The notes: generated from the sequence alone by a model not told the origin. Shown: positions 1 through 5,765, counted from the stretch's first letter. The stretch: 6,348 nucleotides of DNA from Candidatus Sabulitectum sp. (GCA_029940175.1 JAOZRM010000178.1:1-6348); one strand, 5' to 3'. Translations and numbers: made by a program.

Positions 1-2
1 AT

Positions 3-407
3 GGATGTCTGGTGGGTGGAGCCGATGCCCACGGTCACCGAATATTCGGCAAGGCAGTTTTCGACTACGGGATGCTTTTTCACAGAGTAAGAACTCACAT
101 CCTGCTTGATGAACCATTTACAGAACCGTCTCAGTTCACAGAGGCACTAAGACAGGGCAGATGTTTCGTAAGCAACGCCATAGCCGGTGATGCGTCTGAT
201 TATCGCTCTGCTGTTCTGGATGGGAAGCTTTATCTGAAACTGCCTTTGACAGGCACTGCAGTATTGCGGGAAAAGGGCAGGCCGGAACAAAAACCGGTCA
301 GTCTGGATAAAGGTGTTCACTGCATGGGTGCAGTAAATCTCCCGTTGTACATTGAAATTCAAAGGGATGGACGAACGTGGATAGCAGAGGGTCGCCTGGC
401 TGATTAG
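3..407 (+). CDS. PHP-domain metallohydrolase (CehA/McbA-like), C-terminal fragment
   Basis: The reading frame is open from the first bases of the window to a TAG at 405-407, so the gene begins upstream; the GTG at 12 is an internal valine, not a start. The visible part opens with VGGADAHG, the late metal-binding Asp-x-His motif of PHP (polymerase and histidinol phosphatase) metal-dependent hydrolases. About 35 residues later comes EALRQGRCFVSN, which resembles the 'AL-x-G-R-x-(Y/F)-V-S-N' segment that follows the barrel in CehA/McbA-type PHP proteins. The last 75 or so residues look like a beta-rich C-terminal extension. The family are metal-dependent phosphoesterases or hydrolases; the substrate cannot be judged because the N-terminal metal-binding motifs lie outside the window. 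The next gene follows after 47 bp on the same strand and may be cotranscribed. Family assignment is reasonable, the exact subfamily is less certain. Confidence 0.72.
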   Translation, partial: GCLVGGADAHGHRIFGKAVFDYGMLFHRVRTHILLDEPFTEPSQFTEALRQGRCFVSNAIAGDASDYRSAVLDGKLYLKLPLTGTAVLREKGRPEQKPVSLDKGVHCMGAVNLPLYIEIQRDGRTWIAEGRLAD

Positions 408-454
408 CGCGTATTCATTGTGTTACAGATCAGAATAAAGGAGACAGGTTAATT

Positions 455-931
455 ATGAGAATGCGGATCATTGTTACAATTCTGTTCATCGCCGGAGCAG
501 TTGGTGCTTCTCCACTGGATACAGCATACGATCTTCTGGATGCAATCACATATCAGGATGGATATGCCCTTGAAAATGTATTTGCGCAGGATCTTTACTC
601 AACACTTACCGAGTTTCTTGACCAGACCAGAATACTTGTGGAAGCTGATCCAGTACTTGCTGGAAACATTCTTCAGCAGCGATACAGAGGCAGAATTACC
701 GTAGATGATTTTGCAGTACTCAACAACGAAGAGCTTCTGGGTAGAATCATGGGGGAAGTTTACCTGCAGCCTGATGAGCAGATTCAGCAGGAGACTGCTG
801 ATATGGAGGGTAGAGAAGCAACAGTTGTCATATCCTACTTTAACGGAGCATCCATATCTTTCAGAATGGTCTGGGAAGACAGTAACTGGAGGATCACAGA
901 TACCAGCCTATTGTCCACAGTCTTTCAGTAG
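455..931 (+). CDS. small exported protein of unknown function
   Basis: This 158-residue protein begins with a classical Sec signal peptide: two arginines in the first four residues, a hydrophobic core over residues 5-17, and a VGA/S signal peptidase I site after residue 18. No lipobox cysteine and no further membrane segment are visible, so the mature protein of about 140 residues should be soluble in the periplasm or outside the cell. It is acidic and mostly helical by eye. The C-terminal part (about residues 120-152) looks like strands and ends in a MVWEDSNWRITD stretch, which recalls the 'v-x-x-G-x-W-k-I' end of NTF2-like or DUF4878-like domains; that is only a resemblance. The ATG at 455 is preceded by AAAGGAG at 437-443, 11 bases upstream, a slightly long spacing; the ATG at 461 would be too far. 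I do not recognise a named family. Confidence 0.8.
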   Translation: MRMRIIVTILFIAGAVGASPLDTAYDLLDAITYQDGYALENVFAQDLYSTLTEFLDQTRILVEADPVLAGNILQQRYRGRITVDDFAVLNNEELLGRIMGEVYLQPDEQIQQETADMEGREATVVISYFNGASISFRMVWEDSNWRITDTSLLSTVFQ

Positions 932-1010
932 CCCGATCAATTCCCGGAAAACAGTCCCTTAATCAGCACACGGATTCATAGTTCACTTTACAAAGAACGG
1001 ATTACCGATT

Positions 1011-1421
1011 CTAGTGATCGGCTGTGGGCTGATCCATGTCAAGAGGTGTCCGCAGGATCACGAGAACTGAAGAATATGGTACTACAAAAAACTTTCCACT
1101 GTTAAGCTCAAGCTGGATCTCCCAGGCCGCATCTTTTACGTACAGTACGTAATCTCCCTTTTCTACCTGCAAGGGGTAGTGTCTGATCGCCGGAGTCTCC
1201 GATTGCTTCCAGGGTTCATCAGAAGTGCTGTTTGCTTCAGGAATTGGATATCCGGGACCTACAGCCTCTACCCAGCCAGCCATTACTTTTCTCTTGTCAA
1301 CAGCAGAGTCTGGTACGTAAAGCCCGGAGTCAGTTCGCTCTCCTGCTACAGGAGGGCTGACGAGGATTCTGTCACCGGTGACGATCAACTGCTTGGCACC
1401 GATGAATATAGAATCAGCCAT
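1011..1421 (-). CDS. GroES-like (Cpn10 superfamily) co-chaperonin-related protein
   Basis: The 136-residue product has the Cpn10 plan: KQLIVTGDRILVSPP (residues 10-24) matches the first strand region of GroES, ERTDSGLYVPDSA (28-40) corresponds to the mobile loop and its hydrophobic GroEL-binding tip, AGWVEAVGPG (48-57) matches the conserved 'G-x-V-x-A-V-G-P-G', and KGDYVLYVKDAAWEI (88-102) with VVPYSSVLVILR (113-124) forms the C-terminal half. It is longer than bacterial GroES (about 97 residues), mainly through an insert at residues 58-83 beginning YPIPEANS and containing DEPW. I recall that insert from a separate group of 'co-chaperone GroES family' proteins. No groEL is adjacent, so it is probably a paralogue and not the housekeeping groES. 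I chose the ATG at 1421 over the in-frame ATG at 1448 because AAGGAG lies 4 bases upstream of 1421. It sits 66 bp downstream of tRNA-Ser on the same strand and may be read from the same promoter. Confidence 0.85.
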   Translation of the reverse strand: MADSIFIGAKQLIVTGDRILVSPPVAGERTDSGLYVPDSAVDKRKVMAGWVEAVGPGYPIPEANSTSDEPWKQSETPAIRHYPLQVEKGDYVLYVKDAAWEIQLELNSGKFFVVPYSSVLVILRTPLDMDQPTADH

Positions 1422-1425
1422 GAGA

Positions 1426-1431
1426 CTCCTT
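1426..1431 (-). promoter_or_regulatory. ribosome binding site fixing the GroES-like start
   Basis: AAGGAG on the minus strand, followed by TCTC and then the ATG at 1421. The alternative in-frame ATG at 1448 has no such purine-rich site, so the extra nine residues are unlikely to be translated. Confidence 0.75.
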
Positions 1432-1487
1432 CGTTGTAAAAATAGCATACAGGCTCAATTGGAAAACAAAGATAGAAGATGAAAGGG

Positions 1488-1574
1488 TGGCGGAGGACCG
1501 GGGAGTCGAACCCCGAAGGGTGATTAGCCCGGCGGATTTCAAATCCGCTGCCTTACCAATTAGACTAGTCCTCC
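1488..1574 (-). tRNA. tRNA-Ser (anticodon UGA)
   Basis: A complete class II tRNA can be folded by hand on the minus strand. The acceptor stem GGAGGAC (1574-1568) pairs perfectly with GTCCTCC (1498-1492). The D arm has the stem GTC/GGC and the loop contains TTGGTAA. The anticodon stem GCGGA/TCCGC encloses the loop TTTGAAA with anticodon TGA (1541-1539). A long variable arm with a GGG/CCC stem (about 1516-1530) follows, which is typical of serine tRNAs. The T stem CGGGG/CCCCG encloses TTCGACT. The discriminator base is G (1491), as expected for seryl-tRNA synthetase recognition, and CCA is encoded at 1490-1488. The anticodon reads UCA and, by wobble, other UCN serine codons. Every identity feature agrees, so the call is very secure. 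No clear terminator hairpin follows, and the GroES-like gene lies next on the same strand. Confidence 0.97.
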
Positions 1575-1589
1575 TCCGTAGTGCGCTAA

Positions 1590-1616
1590 TTTATAATAAT
1601 AGAAGCCTCAGGTCAA
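1590..1616 (-). promoter_or_regulatory. sigma70-like promoter for tRNA-Ser
   Basis: On the minus strand TTGACC (1616-1611) is followed after 15 bases by TATAAA (1595-1590). The -10 end is 15 bases before the mature tRNA 5' end, which would leave a leader of about 8 nt. The bases between the -10 and the predicted start include GCGC, a GC-rich discriminator like those of stringently controlled stable-RNA promoters. The spacer is short by 2 bases; a 16-base spacing to ATAAAT is an alternative reading. Confidence 0.5.
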
Positions 1617-1631
1617 ATGCCTGCATTAATT

Positions 1632-1636
1632 GGAGG
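1632..1636 (+). promoter_or_regulatory. ribosome binding site fixing the CYTH gene start
   Basis: GGAGG followed by TCGCC and ATG at 1642. The in-frame TTG at 1630 overlaps this site and has no Shine-Dalgarno sequence of its own, so it is not the start. Confidence 0.8.
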
Positions 1637-1641
1637 TCGCC

Positions 1642-2169
1642 ATGTTTACCGAAGTTGAACTCAAGTACCCAGTTAAGGACTTTTCAGAAATCAGGAACAA
1701 TCTTCAGAAGGCAGGCGCTGAATTGATTTGCAAACCTGAGGAGGAAATAAATATTGTGTACGACCTTCCGGATGGGTCCCTTAAGCATTCGCGTACACTC
1801 TTAAGGTTGAGAGAATTCAACTCAGAGATTATTCTCACAGTAAAGGAGCCCGGGCTCAGTGGAGCAATGAAGATACGCAAGGAACATGAAACGATTCTAT
1901 CCGTAACCTTTGGTCAGGCAGAGGAGATGTTGCAGGCTCTAAACTACGTCCCGGTGTTTCATTATGATAAAATTCGTGAGATCTGGTCCATGGGCATGGG
2001 AATCCACATTTGCCTGGACAGTCTGTACTTTGGAAAGTTTGTTGAGATAGAAGCTGATACTCAGCTGAAGGTTTCCAATGCTTCCCGAGTTCTGGGGCTG
2101 GACCCGGAAAAGGGAACCAGCAAGAGTTACAGAAGTTTACAGCTATTGAGCCGTTCTCACAATAGTTGA
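1642..2169 (+). CDS. CYTH-domain protein, class IV adenylate cyclase (CyaB) / triphosphatase-like
   Basis: The 175-residue product is a single CYTH (CyaB-thiamine triphosphatase) domain of about the usual length. The signature ExExK motif is at residues 4-8 (EVELK). The charged tunnel residues follow in order: LRLRE (R55, R57), TVKEP (K68), KIRKEHE (K77, R79, K80, E81, E83), the DKIRE segment (K110, R112), D126, and VEIEAD (E135, E137). The C-terminal KSYRSLQLL resembles the 'S-Y-x-x-L-L' end of CyaB proteins. Members bind triphosphate groups with divalent metal inside the beta-barrel tunnel. Some make cAMP from ATP, others hydrolyse thiamine triphosphate or inorganic tripolyphosphate, and sequence alone does not separate these activities. 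The protein has no signal peptide and should be cytosolic. It is transcribed divergently from tRNA-Ser; the TATAAT at 1592-1597 could be its -10, but no good -35 accompanies it. No CHAD domain or polyphosphate gene is adjacent. Confidence 0.88.
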   Translation: MFTEVELKYPVKDFSEIRNNLQKAGAELICKPEEEINIVYDLPDGSLKHSRTLLRLREFNSEIILTVKEPGLSGAMKIRKEHETILSVTFGQAEEMLQALNYVPVFHYDKIREIWSMGMGIHICLDSLYFGKFVEIEADTQLKVSNASRVLGLDPEKGTSKSYRSLQLLSRSHNS

Positions 2170-2191
2170 TTTTCCTGAATATGGCTAACTC

Positions 2192-2220
2192 TTGACATAA
2201 GAGCCTTTTGGTGGCATAAA
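2192..2220 (+). promoter_or_regulatory. sigma70-like promoter for the coiled-coil / M90 peptidase pair
   Basis: A perfect TTGACA (2192-2197) is followed by a 17-base spacer and CATAAA (2215-2220), a 4/6 match to the -10 consensus. Transcription would begin near 2227, giving a leader of about 50 nt before the GTG at 2279. The -35 overlaps a small CTCTT/AAGAG hairpin followed by CC and TTTT (2189-2209), which could act weakly as a terminator for the upstream CYTH gene. Confidence 0.5.
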
Positions 2221-2265
2221 CCCGCCTGCGAGAAAGAATTGATAAACACATGATATTAATAAAAT

Positions 2266-2271
2266 AAGGAG
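2266..2271 (+). promoter_or_regulatory. ribosome binding site supporting a GTG start
   Basis: AAGGAG, 7 bases before the GTG at 2279. This spacing supports GTG as the true start of the coiled-coil protein; no ATG is better placed. Confidence 0.8.
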
Positions 2272-2278
2272 ATATATT

Positions 2279-2845
2279 GTGAATCAGCACACCGTACTGG
2301 AAAAAAGACTCAAAAGTGATATCCACGATAAGAATGAGCTTCGCAGAGAGCTTGCATTCAGTTTGAATCAGCTTCACAGCTGGCAGGAGAAGCTTGTGAC
2401 CATCAGCAACATCCGCAAGGAAAAGAAGCTGAATAGAACAGTTGTCCGCTATGCTAACTATATCCACGAGTTAAAGCTGTTTCTTACACCCGTACTTGAT
2501 GACCTTGAGATTAGAATCAAAACTGAGATGGATTTCAGTGTTGAAGAGATAGATGCATTCAAAGCTGAGGTAAAAGCAGAGACTGAGCAGGCAGCCCAGG
2601 CAAGAGTGGCATTCGAGAATGCTAAAAAGCTTCTTGAGAGTACTGAGGAGAAGAAGCAGGTTGAGCCCGAGGAACTTGCTGCTGCGAAACTTGCATACAG
2701 CAAGGCATTCAAGGCTTTCAGACTTGAAAAGGCCGAGCTGGAGACTGCAACGCAGGAACTTGCCAGTGAACTTCGTGACCGCGAGATATTCAAGCTTGAG
2801 CTGAAAAGAATAATGATCGAGCGTCATTTCATGGCTGAGGTATAG
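2279..2845 (+). CDS. coiled-coil protein of unknown function
   Basis: The 188-residue product is almost wholly helical and highly charged, rich in E, K, A, L and R. It has no cysteine, no signal peptide and no membrane segment, so it should be a soluble cytosolic rod. Heptad-like patterns run over about residues 6-52 and again over 88-182, joined by a more mixed region around 60-85 (LFLTPVLDDLEIRI). A run of EEKKQVEPEEL near residue 127 probably breaks the second helix. No catalytic or binding motif is visible and I do not recognise a family. It starts at a GTG with a strong ribosome binding site and its own likely promoter. The gene for a membrane-anchored M90 peptidase begins 7 bp after its stop codon. 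The tight spacing suggests one transcript and perhaps translational coupling, so the protein may be a partner, adaptor or substrate of that peptidase; this is inference from position only. Confidence 0.78.
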   Translation: MNQHTVLEKRLKSDIHDKNELRRELAFSLNQLHSWQEKLVTISNIRKEKKLNRTVVRYANYIHELKLFLTPVLDDLEIRIKTEMDFSVEEIDAFKAEVKAETEQAAQARVAFENAKKLLESTEEKKQVEPEELAAAKLAYSKAFKAFRLEKAELETATQELASELRDREIFKLELKRIMIERHFMAEV

Positions 2846-2852
2846 ATCTTAA

Positions 2853-3734
2853 GTGGAAATTTTTCCTGAGAAGAAGATAAGAAACAGGGCGCTGCTAACA
2901 GCAGCGTCCTGTGTTGTTTTCAGTATTCCTTTCGTTCTCACAGGCAAAGGGCTTGCCCTTTTCCTTCCGCTGATTGGCGGCGCCGGTCTTGTCTACTTTT
3001 TTGTATACCTGAACAAATACCTGAAAAGAGAGAAAGTTGTTGAAGTCGGGCTCAATGAGAGTATAAGGAAAACTCTTGTTGAGAAGGTCAGCTTTTACAA
3101 CAATCTTTCTCCAGAAGATAAAAAGATTTACGAGTCAAACATTGCCATTTTTCTTTCAGAGCACTCGATTGATGGTGTTGATGGAATTAAGATCACTGAC
3201 GAAGTGAAAGCACTTGTTGCTGCTTCAGCTGTAAGACTCACATTCCGAAGACCTGGGTGGGAGTATTACAATTTTGGTGAGATACTTATTTATCCAGGTG
3301 GGTTCTCACCTGAAGGTAATTACTCTACAAAATCCAAGTCCGGTTTTACTGCGGCAGGAATGGTTCACTCTCAGGGAGGGGTCATTCTTTCACTACCCCA
3401 TCTTATGAACAGTTTTGCCCACGAAAATGATGGTTTTAATGTAGGTTACCATGAGTTCGCACATGTGCTTGATGGTCGAAGGCCCGATGGAACTCCTGAC
3501 GAACTTAACCTGGGCTCATACAGACCATGGGCACAGGCAATGCAGACTGAATTTGAGAAAGTACACACCCACAGATCAATACTTCGTGATTATGCAGGAA
3601 CAAACCCCGCAGAGTTCTTTGCCTGCTCAGTTGAGTACTTTTTTGAGAAACCTCAGAAAATGAAAGCTCGAGCTCCTGAGGTGTACAAGGAACTCAGTTC
3701 ATTCTTTGATCAGGATCCGGCTGCAGATAAATAG
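2853..3734 (+). CDS. membrane-tethered M90/MtfA-type zinc metallopeptidase
   Basis: The 293-residue product carries the M90 (Mlc titration factor A, MtfA) peptidase signature. HEFAHVLD (200-207) supplies the zinc-binding H200 and H204 and the catalytic E201. YAGTNPAEFFACSVEYFFEKP (247-267) contains E254, which lines up with the distal zinc ligand E212 of E. coli MtfA; the HExxH-to-Glu interval is shorter here (54 versus 63 residues). The catalytic domain fills about residues 70-288 and ends in a family-like SSFFDQDP. Unlike E. coli MtfA, which I know as a soluble protein of about 265 residues, this one has two hydrophobic segments near residues 13-29 and 33-53. A hairpin in the inner membrane with the peptidase in the cytosol is likely, since charged residues flank both ends. 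An in-frame TAA directly precedes the GTG at 2853, fixing the earliest start. Its ribosome site is weak (GAGG, 12 bases upstream), which suggests coupling to the upstream coiled-coil gene. Confidence 0.9.
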   Translation: MEIFPEKKIRNRALLTAASCVVFSIPFVLTGKGLALFLPLIGGAGLVYFFVYLNKYLKREKVVEVGLNESIRKTLVEKVSFYNNLSPEDKKIYESNIAIFLSEHSIDGVDGIKITDEVKALVAASAVRLTFRRPGWEYYNFGEILIYPGGFSPEGNYSTKSKSGFTAAGMVHSQGGVILSLPHLMNSFAHENDGFNVGYHEFAHVLDGRRPDGTPDELNLGSYRPWAQAMQTEFEKVHTHRSILRDYAGTNPAEFFACSVEYFFEKPQKMKARAPEVYKELSSFFDQDPAADK

Positions 3735-3752
3735 AATCAATTCTTACCTATA

Positions 3753-4343
3753 TCAGTTTTTCTTTCCTGATGAACCTGGCCTGGTTATCTCAATACCCTC
3801 TTTGCACATGGGACACTCGTCCGGGCTCCAGCTCTCAGCTTTTACAGTGAGCAGTGCACGGTAAGGAGCTGGCAGATCAAGTTTGCCATTGGTTCTGTCC
3901 ACAAGAAGACCTACCATTTCAACGGTTGCATTAAGTTCATTCAACACTGCAATTGCTTCTTTTACACTGCCTCCGGTGGTAACAACATCTTCTATAAGAA
4001 GAACCCTTGCGTTTTCAACAACACCCTTGAAGCCTGATCTTATCCCCATAACACCTTCAGCATCTCTCTGAAGGAAAGCAAAAGGTTTGCCCATGGCAAA
4101 AGCAGTTGCGAAGCCGAAGACAATGGCACCGAATGCAGGAGCGCACACCACATCAAAATTGTCCTTGATGTCGTCCATCTGGCTGGCAGTCATTTTGCCC
4201 AGTTCCATTACCAGATCCGGGCGGCGCGCCACCTTGATCTTTTCAAAGTAAAGTTTCCCATGTCTTCCTGATGTGTATTTGAAGTGTCCTTCAAGAAGGG
4301 CAGAGCATTCTGTAAGGATGTTTAACACCTTTTCTCTGTTCAT
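3753..4343 (-). CDS. pyrE: orotate phosphoribosyltransferase
   Basis: PyrE joins orotate to PRPP to form orotidine 5'-monophosphate, the fifth step of de novo pyrimidine synthesis, in the cytosol. The 196-residue product shows the type I phosphoribosyltransferase PRPP-binding motif VLLIEDVVTTGGS at residues 114-126. It also has the orotate-region GHFKYTSGRHG (19-29), the flexible loop around LQRDAEGVMGIRSGFKG (91-107), and VDRTNG (148-153). The C-terminal ECPMCKEGIEITRPGS is the CxxC-bearing tail that I associate with one OPRTase subgroup, not the E. coli type, so it is not an anomaly. The ATG at 4343 is preceded by AAAGGA with about 6 bases spacing. The gene lies 41 bp downstream of the TonB-like gene on the same strand and probably shares its transcript. 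It ends 18 bp from the convergent M90 peptidase gene, with no convincing terminator between them. Confidence 0.96.
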   Translation of the reverse strand: MNREKVLNILTECSALLEGHFKYTSGRHGKLYFEKIKVARRPDLVMELGKMTASQMDDIKDNFDVVCAPAFGAIVFGFATAFAMGKPFAFLQRDAEGVMGIRSGFKGVVENARVLLIEDVVTTGGSVKEAIAVLNELNATVEMVGLLVDRTNGKLDLPAPYRALLTVKAESWSPDECPMCKEGIEITRPGSSGKKN

Positions 4344-4384
4344 GATATCCTTTCAATACTTGTATTATTTTTAGCTTGGAGGGA

Positions 4385-5707
4385 TCAGGGACTAAAACTG
4401 AATGGGAGCTGAACGGGAAGCGGGCCTTCGCTGGAACTCACACTACCGAAACGCCATTGTTGAATTGAACTGACAAGTTCCAGCTCAAATGCCTGGTTGT
4501 ACATGTTGGATGTGACTATTTCCACATCAGAAACTCTACCGCTCGGATGAATTATCATGGCCACTTCTACCCGGCCCATAAGAAGAGGATCGGTTCTCAG
4601 GTGTTTGTTGTAGACATACATCACAGTGCCACGCTTTTCTGCTACTAGCTCAGCAATTTCCTGAGTACTTCTGGATGAATAGCTTTCCGCCCCGGAAACA
4701 GTAGGGGTGCTAAGATTGGAAATGTCTGAGAATACCATGATCTCACGCCCAAGAGCTTCTGCCTGAGCTGCCACTCCAGATGAAACTCCGCCGGACCTGC
4801 CTCCTGTGGAACCCGCAAGACCAATATTGGAACCGCCTCCTGATGTGAGAGTGCCACTGCTGTTCAACGCAGCCATATCTATGCCACCCCCGCCGGAGAG
4901 CATTGCCAGCAGGTCAGCGGTGCTCTGTGGCGCCTGGGTTGAAGTTTCTCCACCGTCTATTACCTGCTGATCAGGATTGCCACTGAAAGTTCCTGCAACC
5001 TGAGTGGTTTCGGAAGGGGATGTATTGATTTGCTGGTCTGGTTGGGTGGTTTCCAAAGGAGAAGTGACCATTTCGTCCGGCCTGAGGCTTCCCACGGACA
5101 CCTGATCCTCTGCAGTTACCTCCTGAGAATCAATCTGGGAATCGGGAATGGTAGAAGAACTGGCATCTGCCACTGCAACAGAGGCCTGATCTGGAACAAT
5201 ATCAAGATCAAACTGGAGCATGTGGCTGAATCCAGGCAGTGCGTTCAGATTGTAATACTCTGTAGTATATCCCACCTGGTACACATCAACTTCGTATTCA
5301 TTACCACCCAGAAGACCATCAAGCATGATGGGAGTTACACCCATAAGCTGGCCATCCAGAGTAACAAAAGCTCCAGCAGGTTCGCTTCGAACCATGGCGG
5401 ATGCCATAATACTGTCTCTTACGCTGTCCAGGAGTGTCTGCAGTCTGGGATTTGCACGGGGACTCAGATCGTAGTAAACATCCAGGCGAAGAAGTTCCTC
5501 ATAAGCTGTGCTGGCGGCGGCATTGTTGCCCATGGCATAGTATGAACTGCCCAGCCTGTCCCAGGCTCGGAGTTCTTCATCAAATGAAAGTGACCCCTGG
5601 CTGATCATGCCCTCGAGAGCAACGATAGCTCCGGGGCTGTCACCCATGTTATACAACTCGATGGCCTCATCAACTGTGCTCACCGACACCAGCGAGATGA
5701 TACCCAA
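4385..5707 (-). CDS. TPR-PEGA-linker-TonB/AgmX C-terminal domain envelope protein (5' end uncertain)
   Basis: As called from the TTG at 5707 the protein has 440 residues. Residues about 12-80 look like TPR-type helical repeats (DEAIELYNMGDSPGAIVALE, then RLGSSYYAMGNNAAASTAYEEL). Residues 105-152 form a PEGA domain (VRSEPAGAFVTLDGQ, GVTPI, then VGYTTEYY). Residues 172-315 are a low-complexity linker, first rich in S, T, Q and D, then in G and S. Residues 345-440 match the TonB-like C-terminal domain of the AgmX/PglI type: YVYNKHLRTDP, GRVEVAMIIHPSGRVSDVEI and IQQWRFG. Such domains act in the periplasm in energy-coupled or motility-related complexes; the partner is unknown here and no exbB/exbD is present. 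The open frame continues upstream to a TAA at 5737-5735 and encodes a hydrophobic signal-like stretch (GAVLFSCFLGIISLVS) that the TTG start would truncate. A CTG at 5722 with AAAAGGGGG before it, or a GTG at 5741 after a one-base frame correction, would restore it. pyrE follows after 41 bp. Confidence 0.82.
   Translation of the reverse strand: MGIISLVSVSTVDEAIELYNMGDSPGAIVALEGMISQGSLSFDEELRAWDRLGSSYYAMGNNAAASTAYEELLRLDVYYDLSPRANPRLQTLLDSVRDSIMASAMVRSEPAGAFVTLDGQLMGVTPIMLDGLLGGNEYEVDVYQVGYTTEYYNLNALPGFSHMLQFDLDIVPDQASVAVADASSSTIPDSQIDSQEVTAEDQVSVGSLRPDEMVTSPLETTQPDQQINTSPSETTQVAGTFSGNPDQQVIDGGETSTQAPQSTADLLAMLSGGGGIDMAALNSSGTLTSGGGSNIGLAGSTGGRSGGVSSGVAAQAEALGREIMVFSDISNLSTPTVSGAESYSSRSTQEIAELVAEKRGTVMYVYNKHLRTDPLLMGRVEVAMIIHPSGRVSDVEIVTSNMYNQAFELELVSSIQQWRFGSVSSSEGPLPVQLPFSFSP
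4958..5065 (-). repeat. degenerate tandem repeat in the TonB-like protein linker
   Basis: At protein level TSPLETTQ (residues 215-222) recurs as TSPSETTQ (229-236), and PDQQIN (223-228) recurs as NPDQQVI (244-250). The two units differ by an insertion of about eight residues. This is a small internal duplication typical of a flexible periplasmic linker. Confidence 0.5.
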
Positions 5708-5727
5708 AAAACAACTAAACAGAACGG

Positions 5728-5736
5728 CCCCCTTTT
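5728..5736 (-). other. A4G5 homopolymer pair at the frame break upstream of the TonB-like gene
   Basis: On the minus strand the run AAAAGGGGG separates a GTG at 5741 from the signal-peptide-like coding stretch. As written, the GTG frame hits a TAG shortly after the run. Removing one A or one G joins the GTG to the downstream frame and gives a start MVKGAVLF, with a lysine before a hydrophobic core. The run can equally be read as an SD-like site for a CTG at 5722. Confidence 0.5.
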
Positions 5737-5765
5737 ACCACTAGACTAAGACAAATCCCCTCACC

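Noticed and set aside
938..948. 11-bp match CAATTCCCGGA shared with the inverted repeat at 6140-6150
   Set aside because: A few exact 11-bp matches are expected by chance in a window of this size, and only one arm of the dyad is present at the first site.
1005..1021. CCGAT/ATCGG hairpin at the end of the GroES-like gene as a terminator
   Set aside because: The stem is only 5 bp with a 7-nt loop, overlaps the stop codon, and no T-run follows on either strand.
1856..2467. 203-codon open frame on the minus strand spanning the CYTH gene end, the gap and the coiled-coil start
   Set aside because: It is antisense to a clear CYTH domain, crosses a well-formed promoter and ribosome binding site, and its translation is not protein-like in any family I know.
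2458..2827. Two antisense open frames of 111 and 118 codons inside the coiled-coil gene
   Set aside because: They mirror the E/K/A/L-rich codons of the real gene as serine-, leucine- and phenylalanine-rich translations and have no supporting start signals.
3735..3752. Bidirectional terminator between the convergent M90 peptidase and pyrE genes
   Set aside because: Only a 4-5 bp AGAAT/ATTCT dyad with a minimal loop and no T-run is present.
3753..3840. CxxC in the PyrE C-terminus as a possible added zinc or redox site
   Set aside because: As I recall the family, this ECPxC tail is a regular feature of one orotate phosphoribosyltransferase subgroup, so it is not unusual.
5030..5545. 171-codon open frame on the + strand opposite the TonB-like gene
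   Set aside because: It is antisense to the PEGA domain and linker of the real gene and has no plausible family features.
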